DNA of 64,000 nucleotides from Azonexus sp. (GTDB lineage: Bacteria > Pseudomonadota > Gammaproteobacteria > Burkholderiales > Rhodocyclaceae), in contig JAGOAU010000007.1 of assembly GCA_017983755.1 (NCBI GenBank), positions 1 through 64,000 of the forward strand. The letters are read 5' to 3'. A model generated the notes under the pieces. It was given only the letters and a program-made list of their open reading frames with translations, did not search any database and was not told the origin of the DNA. The position numbers and the translations under genes are program-made. Shown one piece after another: positions 46,142 through 54,671 of this stretch (position 1 is its first letter; the number at the start of each line of letters is the position of its first letter).

Positions 46142-46687
46142 TCAGCCCTTGAGGAAGTGCTCGCGGTAGTACTTGAGTTCGTCGATCGATTCGTAGATGT
46201 CGGCCAGCGCCGTATGCCGCCCCTTCTTCTTGAAGCCCTTGTAGATTTCCGGCTGCCAACGCTTGCACAACTCCTTGAGGGTACTGACGTCGAGGTTGCG
46301 GTAGTGGAAGAAGGCTTCCAGCGTCGGCATGTAGCGGGCCATGAAGCGGCGATCCTGGCCGATCGAGTTGCCGCACATCGGCGAATGGCCCTTCGACGAA
46401 TACTTCTTCAGGAATTCCAGCGCCGCCAGTTCGACGGCAGCTTCGTCAAGCGCCGAGGCCTTGACCTTGTCGATCAGCCCGGAACGGCCGTGCGTTTTCT
46501 GGTTCCAATCGTCCATGCCAGCCAGCGTTTCATCGCTCTGATGGACAACCCAGGCCGGCGACTCGGCGACCATTTCCAGTTCCGAATTGGTCACCACCAT
46601 CGCCATTTCGATGATCCGGTCGCCATCCGGATTGAGACCGGTCATTTCCATGTCCAGCCAGACGAGGTTGTTTGCGTTGCCTGTCAT
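46142..46687 (-). CDS. orn: Oligoribonuclease
   Basis: A 181-residue 3'-5' exoribonuclease that degrades two- to five-base RNAs and is essential in many proteobacteria. It has the DEDDh motifs: [20 protein letters not shown] (first D-x-E), the Asp of [16 protein letters not shown], and H and D in [19 protein letters not shown]. The ATG at 46687 is chosen over a start at 46699, as it begins with the family-typical M[11 protein letters not shown]. It ends seven bases from the convergent glycosyltransferase gene. Confidence 0.97.
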   Translation of the reverse strand: MTGNANNLVWLDMEMTGLNPDGDRIIEMAMVVTNSELEMVAESPAWVVHQSDETLAGMDDWNQKTHGRSGLIDKVKASALDEAAVELAALEFLKKYSSKGHSPMCGNSIGQDRRFMARYMPTLEAFFHYRNLDVSTLKELCKRWQPEIYKGFKKKGRHTALADIYESIDELKYYREHFLKG

Positions 46688-46744
46688 ATAATTGTCCAAA
46701 ACCCTTGAAAAGCATCATTTTCTCATAGCTTCATCCCTCATTTC

Positions 46745-47989
46745 GTGACCACCGACTTCACCCTCCTCTTTCTCGCCGCCGTCGCGCTGACACTGGCCGG
46801 CCGCCTGTGGCTGACGCTGCGCCAGATCCGCTTCGTCGCCGCGCATCGCGCCGCCGTCCCGCCCGACTTCGCCGAACGCATTGCGCTTGCCGCTCACCAA
46901 AAGGCCGCCGATTACACGGTCGACCGCAACAGGCTGGCGATAGTCACGACGCTGGTCGATGCAGCGCTGCTCATCGCCCTGACGCTCGGCGGCGGCCTCG
47001 CCTGGCTGCATGAATTGTGGAGCGCGCGCCTTGACGGCCTGCCCTACGGCCTGGCGCTGATCTTCAGTGTGATGGCGATCTCGGCCCTGATCGACCTGCC
47101 CTTTTCACTCTACCGCCAGTTCGTCATCGAGGCCCGCTACGGCTTCAACCGCATGACGCTCGGCCTGTTCTTCGCCGATCTCGCCAAGCACACGCTGCTC
47201 GGCGTCGCCATCGGCACCCCGGTGATCCTCGCCGTACTCTGGCTGATGGGCGCCATGGGCGAGTTCTGGTGGTTCCACGTCTGGCTGTTCTGGAGCGCCT
47301 TTAACCTGGTCGCGCTGTTCGTCTACCCGACCTGGATCGCGCCGCTGTTCAACAAGTTCTCGCCGCTCGAGGAAGGTGAGATGAAGACCCGCATCGAGGC
47401 CCTGCTCGCCCGCTGCGGCTTTCGCTCCAGCGGCCTCTTCGTCATGGACGGCTCGAAGCGCTCCAGCCACGGCAACGCCTACTTCACCGGCTTCGGTAAC
47501 AACAAGCGCATCGTCTTCTTCGACACCCTGCTCAGCCGCCTCGCCGCGCCGGAAATCGAGGCGGTGCTGGCGCACGAACTCGGCCACTTCCGCCGCCACC
47601 ACATCGTCCAGCGCATCGCGCTGATGTTCGCCACCTCGCTCGGCTTCCTCTGGCTGCTCGGCCAGCTGATCGACGCCGCCTGGTTCTACAACGGGCTCGG
47701 TGTGCCGGCGCAGAATACGGCGCTGGCGCTGATCCTGTTCTTCCTCGTCATTCCCGTCTTCACCTTCCCGTTCAAGCCACTGACCAGCTATCTGTCGCGC
47801 CGCAACGAGTTCGAGGCCGATGCCTACGCTGCCGAACACGCCGCCGCCGGCGATCTGGTGCGGGCGCTGGTCAAGCTCTACGAAGACAATGCCGCGACCC
47901 TGACGCCCGACCCGCTGCACTCGCTGTTCTACGACTCCCACCCGCCGGCAGCCGTCCGCATCGCCCGGCTTCAGGCCGCCGCCCGCTGA
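46745..47989 (+). CDS. M48-family integral membrane metalloprotease (Ste24-like)
   Basis: A 414-residue protein with about seven membrane segments. The zinc motif HExxH is in AVLAHELGHFRRHH, with the third ligand Glu in RRNEFEADAYAAEH. Other Ste24/CAAX prenyl protease-like features are IEARYGFNRMTLGLFFADL, VYPTWIAPLFNKFSPLEEGE and GFGNNKRIVFFDTLL. In bacteria, members clear misfolded or signal membrane proteins. The start codon is a GTG at 46745. The stop overlaps the rsgA start by one base. A GTYGACCGCAAC element is in frame at residue 59 as V-D-R-N. Confidence 0.93.
   Translation: MTTDFTLLFLAAVALTLAGRLWLTLRQIRFVAAHRAAVPPDFAERIALAAHQKAADYTVDRNRLAIVTTLVDAALLIALTLGGGLAWLHELWSARLDGLPYGLALIFSVMAISALIDLPFSLYRQFVIEARYGFNRMTLGLFFADLAKHTLLGVAIGTPVILAVLWLMGAMGEFWWFHVWLFWSAFNLVALFVYPTWIAPLFNKFSPLEEGEMKTRIEALLARCGFRSSGLFVMDGSKRSSHGNAYFTGFGNNKRIVFFDTLLSRLAAPEIEAVLAHELGHFRRHHIVQRIALMFATSLGFLWLLGQLIDAAWFYNGLGVPAQNTALALILFFLVIPVFTFPFKPLTSYLSRRNEFEADAYAAEHAAAGDLVRALVKLYEDNAATLTPDPLHSLFYDSHPPAAVRIARLQAAAR
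46919..46930 (+). repeat. GTYGACCGCAAC element, copy 11 (inside the M48 gene)
   Basis: Exact GTCGACCGCAAC in frame as V-D-R-N. Confidence 0.6.
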
Positions 47990-48840
47990 TGGAAGGCCGC
48001 GTCGTCGCCGCACACGGCCGCCAGTACGTCGTGCAACTGGCAGACGGCACCTTGCTGCCCTGCTTCCCGCGCGGCAAGAAAAGCGAAGTCGCCTGCGGCG
48101 ATCGTGTCGACATCCAGCGCACTTCCGACGACCAGGGCGTCATCGAGGCCATCCAGCCGCGCACCAGCCTGCTCTACCGCTCGAACGAGATCAAGCAGAA
48201 ACTGATCGCCGCCAATGTCGACCAGGTCGTCATCGTCGTCGCCACCGAACCGGGGTTTTCCGACGAACTGGTGACGCGTGCCCTGCTCGCCGCCGAGAGC
48301 GAGGAGATCGAGCCGCTGATCGTCCTCAACAAATGCGACCTCGCCGACAAGCTGCCGGCTGCCCGCGCCCAACTCGCCGTCTTCGCCGGCCTCGGCTACC
48401 GCATTCTCGAACTTTCGGCGCGCGACCACGCCGAAGACCTGCGTCCTTATCTGCAAGGACACACCAGCGTCCTGGTCGGGCAATCCGGCATGGGCAAGTC
48501 AACCCTGGTCAATGCGCTGGTGCCGGAAGCCCGCGCCGCGACGCGCGAAATCTCGGCGGCGCTCGACTCCGGCAAGCACACGACGACGCACGCCGCCCTC
48601 TACCATCTCGACGTGGAAAGCCAGCTGATCGATTCACCGGGGCTGCAGGAATTCGGCCTCGGCCACCTCGACCGCCAGGAAATCGAGCTCGCCTTCCGCG
48701 AGTTTCGCCCTTACCTCGGGCAATGCCGCTTCCGCGACTGTCGCCACGACCGCGAACCGGACTGCGCCCTGGTCGCCGCAGTCGAAGCTGGCCAGATCGA
48801 CGCCCGCCGCTTCGCGCTCTATCGCCGCATTATTGGCTGA
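47989..48840 (+). CDS. rsgA: Ribosome small-subunit GTPase RsgA
   Basis: A 283-residue circularly permuted GTPase that checks the 30S subunit and releases RbfA late in assembly. An N-terminal OB fold precedes the G domain, whose motif order is G4 (VLNKCDL) first, then G1 (GQSGMGKSTLVNALV), G2 and G3 (DSPGLQEF). A C-terminal zinc knuckle contains YLGQCRFRDCRHDREPDCAL. The ATG overlaps the end of the M48 gene, so translation is coupled. Confidence 0.97.
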   Translation: MEGRVVAAHGRQYVVQLADGTLLPCFPRGKKSEVACGDRVDIQRTSDDQGVIEAIQPRTSLLYRSNEIKQKLIAANVDQVVIVVATEPGFSDELVTRALLAAESEEIEPLIVLNKCDLADKLPAARAQLAVFAGLGYRILELSARDHAEDLRPYLQGHTSVLVGQSGMGKSTLVNALVPEARAATREISAALDSGKHTTTHAALYHLDVESQLIDSPGLQEFGLGHLDRQEIELAFREFRPYLGQCRFRDCRHDREPDCALVAAVEAGQIDARRFALYRRIIG

Positions 48841-48904
48841 ACCGGCGATGGATTACGGAAACCTTGCGACCGTCGGCAGCGATGAAAATTGGCCATTTTT
48901 CGCG

Positions 48905-48916
48905 GTCGACCGCAAA
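48905..48916 (+). repeat. GTYGACCGCAAC element, near-match
   Basis: GTCGACCGCAAA, one mismatch in the last base, between rsgA and the orphan gene at 48996. A T-run TTTTTCGCG precedes it and GGTTTTTGGGG follows. Confidence 0.55.
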
Positions 48917-48995
48917 CGGTTTTTGGGGCAGTCATCTGGCCATCAGAAAACCTGAACCTGGCCCTTATTTGCTTTTTGAAATATCCAGGCAAAAC

Positions 48996-49370
48996 ATGAA
49001 CATCACAGGCGTTGCATTTGCGGTACTTATAACCGGTGGCCTGCTGGCCTTCCAGTTTATTAAGGGTCGTCGTTACAAGGAAACTCACCGCCCTTCTGCA
49101 CTTGATGCGTTCAATACGCTGTCCGTCCCGTCCTCCAATGCACGCTTTCAATTCCAAGGCAAGTCAGCGCAGATAATGGACGAAAAAGAGGTTATTGAGC
49201 AAATCCGAGGCACGTTTTTGGCCTATACCCTGACAAGGATTGCCAGAAACGGCGCTGGCGAGTATTTCTGGTTTTATTTCAGAACAGACTCTCCTCCTCA
49301 GCTTAAGCACATTGACCAACCCCGGGCCAAAGCGCTGCTGAAAGGAAAATACATTGCCGCTGACGCCTAA
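48996..49370 (+). CDS. Small anchored protein, 124 residues, unknown
   Basis: The protein starts MNITGVAFAVLITGGLLAFQ, one membrane segment, followed by a soluble region with NARFQFQGKSAQIMDEKEVI, EQIRGTFLAYTLTRIARN and GEYFWFYFRTDSPPQLKHID. Codon use is less GC-rich than in the neighbours, with many A/T third positions, and a REP-like repeat region follows it. These hint at later acquisition. The ATG at 48996 has a weak ribosome site. No family is recognised; a soluble fold with YFWFYF at its heart is all that can be said. Confidence 0.65.
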   Translation: MNITGVAFAVLITGGLLAFQFIKGRRYKETHRPSALDAFNTLSVPSSNARFQFQGKSAQIMDEKEVIEQIRGTFLAYTLTRIARNGAGEYFWFYFRTDSPPQLKHIDQPRAKALLKGKYIAADA

Positions 49371-49401
49371 AAGGCGAAAAGAAAGCAAAAAGAGCGCGAA
49401 A

Positions 49402-49720
49402 AGGGGGCAAGCTCGAATTAATTCCTGCACATAGTGTTATCCGCCGGCGCTTGCCAGCCAGGCATTTGCTCCCTCCCCGGCAGCGCGGCTGGTAGCGAAG
49501 CAGGCGGTCAACAGGTAGCCGCCGGTCGGCGCCTCCCAGTCCAGCATTTCGCCGGCGCAGAAAACGCCCGGCAGGTCGCGCAGCATCAGGTTTTCGTCGA
49601 GCGCTTTGAAAGCGATACCGCCTGCGGTGCTGATCGCCTCGTCGAGCGGTCGAGTTGCTGTCACCGGCAAGGGCAGGTGCTTGATGGCCGCCGCCAGCGC
49701 GTCTGTCGCGGTCGACGCCA
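49402..49720. repeat. Direct repeat unit 1 (partial duplication)
   Basis: A region of about 320 bases, estimated by eye at 85-90% identity, that is repeated at 49729-50045. It starts with a GGGG(C)CAxGCTCGAATTAATT block and ends near a GTYGAC-type element (GTCGCGGTCGAC at 49705). It contains the copied 3' end of the flavoprotein gene. Confidence 0.8.
49437..49720 (-). pseudogene. Truncated copy of the flavoprotein gene 3' end
   Basis: About 93 codons matching the C-terminal part of the intact gene at 49771-50985 almost residue for residue ([56 protein letters not shown]). The rest of the gene is missing, so it cannot make the protein. Differences between the copies include several conservative changes such as V to I, E to K and G to S, and many silent ones. 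Confidence 0.85.
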
Positions 49721-49728
49721 AAAACAAT

Positions 49729-50045
49729 AAAAGGGGCCAGGCTCGAATTAATTTTAGGCACGCAGTGTTATCAGCCGGTTTTTGTCAGCCAAGCTTGTGC
49801 CCCGTCCCCGGCGGCACGTCCGGTAGCGAAGCAGGCGGTCAGCAGGTAGCCGCCGGTCGGCGCCTCCCAGTCCAGCATTTCGCCGGCGCAGAAGACACCC
49901 GGCAGGTCGCGCAGCATCAGGTTTTCGTCGAGCGCCTCAAAAGCGACGCCGCCGGCTGTGCTGATCGCCTCGTCGAGCGGCCGCGTCGCCGTCACCGGCA
50001 GCGGCAGGTGCTTGATCGCCGCCGCCAGACGGTCTGCTGCGGTCA
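49729..50045. repeat. Direct repeat unit 2 (3' end and downstream of the intact flavoprotein gene)
   Basis: The intact partner of the unit at 49402-49720. It starts with AAAAGGGGCCAGGCTCGAAT and ends at GCTGCGGTCAAC (50034-50045), the weak GTYGAC-like word that corresponds to the copy in unit 1. Confidence 0.8.
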
Positions 50046-50985
50046 ACGTCTCAAAAGGCAGCAATTCGCGCAGCAACCCGGCCTTGACGCCTTCGATGCC
50101 GGCCCGCCGGCGCAGGTGGTTGGCCAGCGAATCGCGCCCGCGCGGCCGGGCCAGGTCGGCGCGCAGGCGTTCCAGCGTCTTGCCGGGCGCCAAATCGAGA
50201 TGCAGGATGGCACGGCCTTGGGTTGCCAGCGCATCGCGCAACGGTGCCGACAGCGCATAGACCAGCCCGCCCTCAATACCGGTCGCCGTGATGTTGAACT
50301 CGCCCTGCTGGCGCCACCCGGCGACCGACGCGACGACCGGCTTGACTGGCTGGCCGGCGAAGCGCTCGGCGAAATACGGGCTCCACGCCACGTCGAAGCC
50401 GCAATTTGCCGGTTTCAGCGGGGCGATGTCGATACCGCGCGCCGCCAGCAGCTGCACCCAGGCGCCGTCGGAGCCGAGCCGAGCCCAGCTGCCGCCGCCC
50501 AGTGCCAGCACCACGGCATCTACAGCCAGCGCCGTTTCGCCGACCGGCGTCGCGAAGCGCAGCGCTCCATCCGCCGCCCAGCCCAGCCAGCGGTGCCGGA
50601 CATGAAACTGCACGCCGCACTGGCGCAGGCGGTGTAGCCAGGCGCGTAACAGCGGCGCGGCCTTCATTTCACTGGGGAAGACGCGGCCCGAGGTGCCAAC
50701 GAAGGTGGCGATGCCAAGGTCCTGTATCCAGTCGCGCAATTGCTGCGGGCCGAAGCGCTCGAGCAGCGGGCCGATAGCGGCCTGGCGGTCGCCGTAGCGG
50801 CCGATGAAATCGGCCAGCGGCTCGGCATGGGTGATGTTCATGCCGCCCTTGCCGGCCATCAGGAACTTGCGGCCGACCGAGGGCATGGCGTCGAAAACGG
50901 CCACTTCCAGGCCGTCGACCGCAGCAAGCTGTTCGGCAGCGATCAGGCCGGCCGGCCCGCCGCCGATGATGGCGACCCGCGGCAT
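49771..50985 (-). CDS. HI0933/BaiN-family FAD-dependent flavoprotein
   Basis: A 404-residue protein with an N-terminal FAD-binding Rossmann motif ([19 protein letters not shown]), the family motif [16 protein letters not shown], and a late NAD(P)/FAD element ([20 protein letters not shown]). The HI0933-like family (sometimes linked to BaiN in bile-acid dehydroxylation) has no firmly known reaction in Betaproteobacteria. Its ATG overlaps the stop of the transglutaminase gene, so it is in the ATP-grasp/transglutaminase operon. A partial copy of its 3' end lies downstream. Confidence 0.88.
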   Translation of the reverse strand: MPRVAIIGGGPAGLIAAEQLAAVDGLEVAVFDAMPSVGRKFLMAGKGGMNITHAEPLADFIGRYGDRQAAIGPLLERFGPQQLRDWIQDLGIATFVGTSGRVFPSEMKAAPLLRAWLHRLRQCGVQFHVRHRWLGWAADGALRFATPVGETALAVDAVVLALGGGSWARLGSDGAWVQLLAARGIDIAPLKPANCGFDVAWSPYFAERFAGQPVKPVVASVAGWRQQGEFNITATGIEGGLVYALSAPLRDALATQGRAILHLDLAPGKTLERLRADLARPRGRDSLANHLRRRAGIEGVKAGLLRELLPFETLTAADRLAAAIKHLPLPVTATRPLDEAISTAGGVAFEALDENLMLRDLPGVFCAGEMLDWEAPTGGYLLTACFATGRAAGDGAQAWLTKTG

Positions 50986-52070
50986 CAGGCCGCGACCGCA
51001 CCCGTTTGCGGGAAATCCTCGGGCAGCTGCGTCAATTCGGGTTCCGCCATGCCGGGGTCGACCGTTTCCGGTTCCACCGCCTCCGGTTCACCGACTAGCG
51101 GCTCTGCCTGTACCGGCTCGACCGCTTCCGGCAACGCCTCGGCCACGACCGGCGGTTGCTCCTCGTCAAGCGGGGTGACGGTCACTTCGACCTCCGGCTC
51201 GGCGCCGCCGCCGCCGAGAATGATGCCGCGCAGCGGCGAGATGTCGCCGAAATCTCGGCCGATGGCGACGGTGATGTGCTCGGTATTGGGCAGCAGGTTG
51301 TTGGTCGGATCGAAATCCACCCAGTCGCCACCGGCGAAGCCGGGCGCATAAACCGACACCCAGGCATGCGAGGCATCGGCGCCGACCAAGCGCGGCTTGC
51401 CCGGCGGTGGCCGGGTCAGCAGGTAGCCGCTGACGTAGCGCGCCGCGAGGCCGAGCGCGCGCAGGCAGGCGATCATCAGGTGGGCGAAGTCCTGGCAGAC
51501 GCCACGCTTCTTTTCGAGGACCTCCATGATCGGCGTCGACACGGTGGTCGCCTCGGGATCGAACTTGAATTCCGTGAAGATCTTCGCCATCAGCGCCTGC
51601 GCGCCGATCAGCACCGGCCTGCCCGGGGGGAAGCAGTCGGCGGCGTAAACTGCCAGTTCGTGCTTGATGCGGACATGCGCGCTCTCGAACAGGTAGCGCG
51701 CTGCATCGAGATCTTCCGGCCGCGGCGCCGAGGCGTCGTAGGCCAGGCGGTCGCGCACGGCTTCCCAGGGAAGCGAACTTTCCAGGTTTTCCGGTAAGTG
51801 CGGCGTGATGGCGATGGTCATCGCCGAACTGATGCGCAGGCTGTCGTGCGGCGAATGAAAGGCAATCCAGGCGACGGGATTGCCGAACGAATCCTGGCCA
51901 TCGCGCCGCCAGGTCGGCACCGGCGCGATGTCGATATTCTGTTCCTCGATCTGCTGCCAGGCCAGGATGCGCGGCGACAGGTGCAACTGCTGCTGCGACA
52001 GCGAAACCGGGCTACCGTAATCGTAGAAAGTCTCGTGTAGCACGTGATAGCGGATGGGTGTATTTTCCAT
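50985..52070 (-). CDS. Transglutaminase-like cysteine protease-fold protein
   Basis: A 361-residue protein with an N-terminal transglutaminase-associated domain (RYHVLHETFYDYGSPVSLSQ) and a transglutaminase core around residues 170-270. The catalytic triad is visible: Cys in KKRGVCQDFAHLMIACLRAL, His in GADASHAWVSVYAPGF, and Asp in WVDFDPTNNLLPN. A tail of about 70 residues, rich in Glu, Pro and Val (EAVEPVQAEPLVGEPEAVEP), follows. Members of this family in ATP-grasp operons are thought to cut or transfer peptide-linked amides. It starts two bases after the upstream ATP-grasp gene. Confidence 0.9.
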   Translation of the reverse strand: MENTPIRYHVLHETFYDYGSPVSLSQQQLHLSPRILAWQQIEEQNIDIAPVPTWRRDGQDSFGNPVAWIAFHSPHDSLRISSAMTIAITPHLPENLESSLPWEAVRDRLAYDASAPRPEDLDAARYLFESAHVRIKHELAVYAADCFPPGRPVLIGAQALMAKIFTEFKFDPEATTVSTPIMEVLEKKRGVCQDFAHLMIACLRALGLAARYVSGYLLTRPPPGKPRLVGADASHAWVSVYAPGFAGGDWVDFDPTNNLLPNTEHITVAIGRDFGDISPLRGIILGGGGAEPEVEVTVTPLDEEQPPVVAEALPEAVEPVQAEPLVGEPEAVEPETVDPGMAEPELTQLPEDFPQTGAVAA

Positions 52071-52072
52071 GC

Positions 52073-54592
52073 TCAAAGCGCCATCGTTTGCCGGCTGACG
52101 TCGCCGACGTGCGTGAAGTAGCGCATCCCCAACCATTCGGAGAGCTGCGTCGCCGCCGCATCGAGTTCCTTGAGCAGCGCCGCCAGCTCCTCGCACGGCG
52201 AGCAGGTGCGGCACTGGCTGAACTGCAGGTGCTCCAGGGGTTCCAGATCGAAGGCGCGGAGCCGGGCGAGGACTTCCGGCAGGTTGCTCTCGCTGTGCTC
52301 GCCCAGTTCGCGCGCCATGCGATCGAGGTAGCGCGCCAACACGCTGGCCTGGAAGACAATCCCGTGCGGGTTGCTGTCGTCGAAGACCAGCAGGTCGATC
52401 ACCGGCAGCAGTTCCGGCAGGCGCGAGTAGCGGGAGCGGTAGGTGATGATCGAGTCGGTCAGTTCGAGCAGCCATTCGAGACTGCCCGGGCCGCGCGACG
52501 ACGGCATGCGCAGGAAATTGGCGACGACGTTGGCAAGGAAGGACAGGCGCTCGAGGCGGCGGCCGATGATCAGGAAACGCCAGCCGTCGTCGCGCGTCAT
52601 GTTGTCCATCGCGAAACCGGTCAGCGAGGACGAGACGCCGAGAACGCGATCGAGGAAGGCGATGGCTTCGGTGAGCGTCGGATGTGTCTTGAGCGCCGCC
52701 TGCAGTTCGCGCTGCAGGCGGTTCAACGAATGCCAGTGGTCGAGCGACAGGCGCTCGCGCACATGCGTCGCGGACCACATCAGGCTGCGGATGTTGCCGG
52801 CGAGGCTGCCCGGCTGCTTGGGATCGTAGATCGCTTCGAGCAGGACATGATCGCTGCCCTCGGCGACCGGCGAATCTTCCTCCGGCTTGGGCAGGATGCC
52901 GAGCAGCAGCGCCAGTTCCATGGCCGAGGCGACGGCCGGCGTCTTGGCCCCGCCGGCTTCGACGACCCGGCTCAGGGCGACGCGCAGCATGCGGGCACTG
53001 TTGTCGAAACGTTCGGAATAACGGCCGAGCCAGAACAGGTTCTCGACGACGCGCGAGGTAAGGTTGGCGCCAGCGCGCACCAGGTCGCGGACGCCGACCG
53101 AGGGCTTGAGCATCGTGAATTCACTGACCGGGCCATTGGTCAGCACCCAGGCATCCTTCGAGGCGCCGCCGCGCTGCATCGAGATGATGCGGGCGTTGGC
53201 ACCGGTGGCCACGCGCGCCAGACCGCCCGGCATCACCGAGTAGCCTTCCGGCGAGGCCACCGCATAGGCGCGCAGCCCGACCGGCCGCGCCAGCAGGCGG
53301 CGCTCGTGCGAGCGGCTCCAGGTCGGCCCCTGCGAGAGGTTGATCATTTCCTGGGCGACGTAGGCATGCGGCCGCGCCTCGATGCGGCGCAGCATGTCCT
53401 CGCGCGCCTCGCCCTTGAGTTCGTTGCCGAACACCGGGTCCATGCGCTGCGTCGGGTAGGCCGGCTTGATGACGAGATCGTCGAAATTCTCGCGCACGTA
53501 TTCGAGCGCCGGCTTTTCGCCGCACCACCAGGTGCCGACCGACGGCATCGCCAGTTCCTCGCCGAGCAGCTTGCGGCAGATCGCCGGCAGGAAGCCCATC
53601 AGCGCGCCCGAGGCGAGCAGGCCGCTGCCCAGTGCGTTGGCGACAACTACACGGCCGGCGCGGGCGACATTGAGCAGGCCGGGAATGCCCAGCGCCGAAT
53701 CACCGCGCAACTCGAGCGGGTCGCAATAACCGTCATCCTGCCGGCGCAGGACCACATGCACCCGCTTCAGGCCGCGCAGGGTCTTGAGGTACAGCGTGTC
53801 GCCACGCACCGTCAGATCCTGGCCCTCGACCAGCGGGAAGCCGAGGTAACGGGCGAGGTAGGCGTGCTCGAAATAGGTTTCGTTGTACGGCCCCGGCGTC
53901 AGCAGCACGATGTGCGGCTGTTCGTCGCCGTCGACCGGCGCCAGCGCCGCCAGACCATCCAGCTCGTCGCGAAAGAAATCGGCCAGATGCTGGACATGCA
54001 GGTCGCGGAACATTTCCGGGAAGACGCGCGAAACGATCAGCCGGTTCTCCAACGCGTAGCCGGCACCGGAAGGCGCCTGCGTTCGATCGGCGATGACCCA
54101 CCAGCGACCATCCGGCGAACGCGCCAGATCGACCGCATATTGGTGCAGCCAGACGCCGCCCGGCGGTTTGATGCCCTGGCAGGGCCACAGGTAGCCGTGC
54201 TGGCCATAGACCAGCGCCGGCGGCAGCAGGCCCTCGGCCAGCAATGTCTGTTCGCCGTAGAGATCGGCCAGCATGGCGTTGAGCAGCGTGGCGCGCTGGG
54301 CGACGGCCGCCGACACCTCGGCCCATTCGTCGGGGGCGATGATCAGCGGTAGCGGGTCGAGCGCCCACGGCCGGTCCGAGCCGTTGGGATCGGCATAAAC
54401 ATTGTAGGTGACCCCGTTTTCCTGGATGCGCCGGTCGACGAAATCGAGGCGCTGGTGCATTTCCTCCGGCGCCACCGAATCGAGATGGATGAAGAACTGC
54501 CGCCAGTGCGGCCGCACGGCCCCGTCCTCCGTCAACATCTCGTCGTAACGGCGGGCGCTTTGCGGATAGATCGCGAGGAGAGTACGGGCCAT
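52073..54592 (-). CDS. Circularly permuted ATP-grasp ligase fused to an alpha-E domain
   Basis: An 839-residue protein. The first two-thirds (from about residue 60 to 480) are the circularly permuted ATP-grasp domain (COG2308 type), with PGPYNETYFEHAYLARYLGF, VIKPAYPTQRMDPVFG and TGANARIISMQRGG-type motifs. The remainder is an alpha-E helical domain (COG2307 type), with RVVENLFWLGRYSERFDNSA, WHSLNRLQRELQAALKTH and RHLxxLExL-like repeats. These two parts are often separate genes; here they are fused. The ATP-grasp fold normally couples ATP to forming an amide bond; the product is not known. The ATG at 54592 is preferred to a frame start at 54613. Confidence 0.92.
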   Translation of the reverse strand: MARTLLAIYPQSARRYDEMLTEDGAVRPHWRQFFIHLDSVAPEEMHQRLDFVDRRIQENGVTYNVYADPNGSDRPWALDPLPLIIAPDEWAEVSAAVAQRATLLNAMLADLYGEQTLLAEGLLPPALVYGQHGYLWPCQGIKPPGGVWLHQYAVDLARSPDGRWWVIADRTQAPSGAGYALENRLIVSRVFPEMFRDLHVQHLADFFRDELDGLAALAPVDGDEQPHIVLLTPGPYNETYFEHAYLARYLGFPLVEGQDLTVRGDTLYLKTLRGLKRVHVVLRRQDDGYCDPLELRGDSALGIPGLLNVARAGRVVVANALGSGLLASGALMGFLPAICRKLLGEELAMPSVGTWWCGEKPALEYVRENFDDLVIKPAYPTQRMDPVFGNELKGEAREDMLRRIEARPHAYVAQEMINLSQGPTWSRSHERRLLARPVGLRAYAVASPEGYSVMPGGLARVATGANARIISMQRGGASKDAWVLTNGPVSEFTMLKPSVGVRDLVRAGANLTSRVVENLFWLGRYSERFDNSARMLRVALSRVVEAGGAKTPAVASAMELALLLGILPKPEEDSPVAEGSDHVLLEAIYDPKQPGSLAGNIRSLMWSATHVRERLSLDHWHSLNRLQRELQAALKTHPTLTEAIAFLDRVLGVSSSLTGFAMDNMTRDDGWRFLIIGRRLERLSFLANVVANFLRMPSSRGPGSLEWLLELTDSIITYRSRYSRLPELLPVIDLLVFDDSNPHGIVFQASVLARYLDRMARELGEHSESNLPEVLARLRAFDLEPLEHLQFSQCRTCSPCEELAALLKELDAAATQLSEWLGMRYFTHVGDVSRQTMAL

Positions 54593-54671
54593 CGAGCCTG
54601 AAGAAAAATGCAATCGGGCCGTTGCCGGCCCGACGGGTGCGACCTGACGGCCGCACCAGCAATATCAGCGG

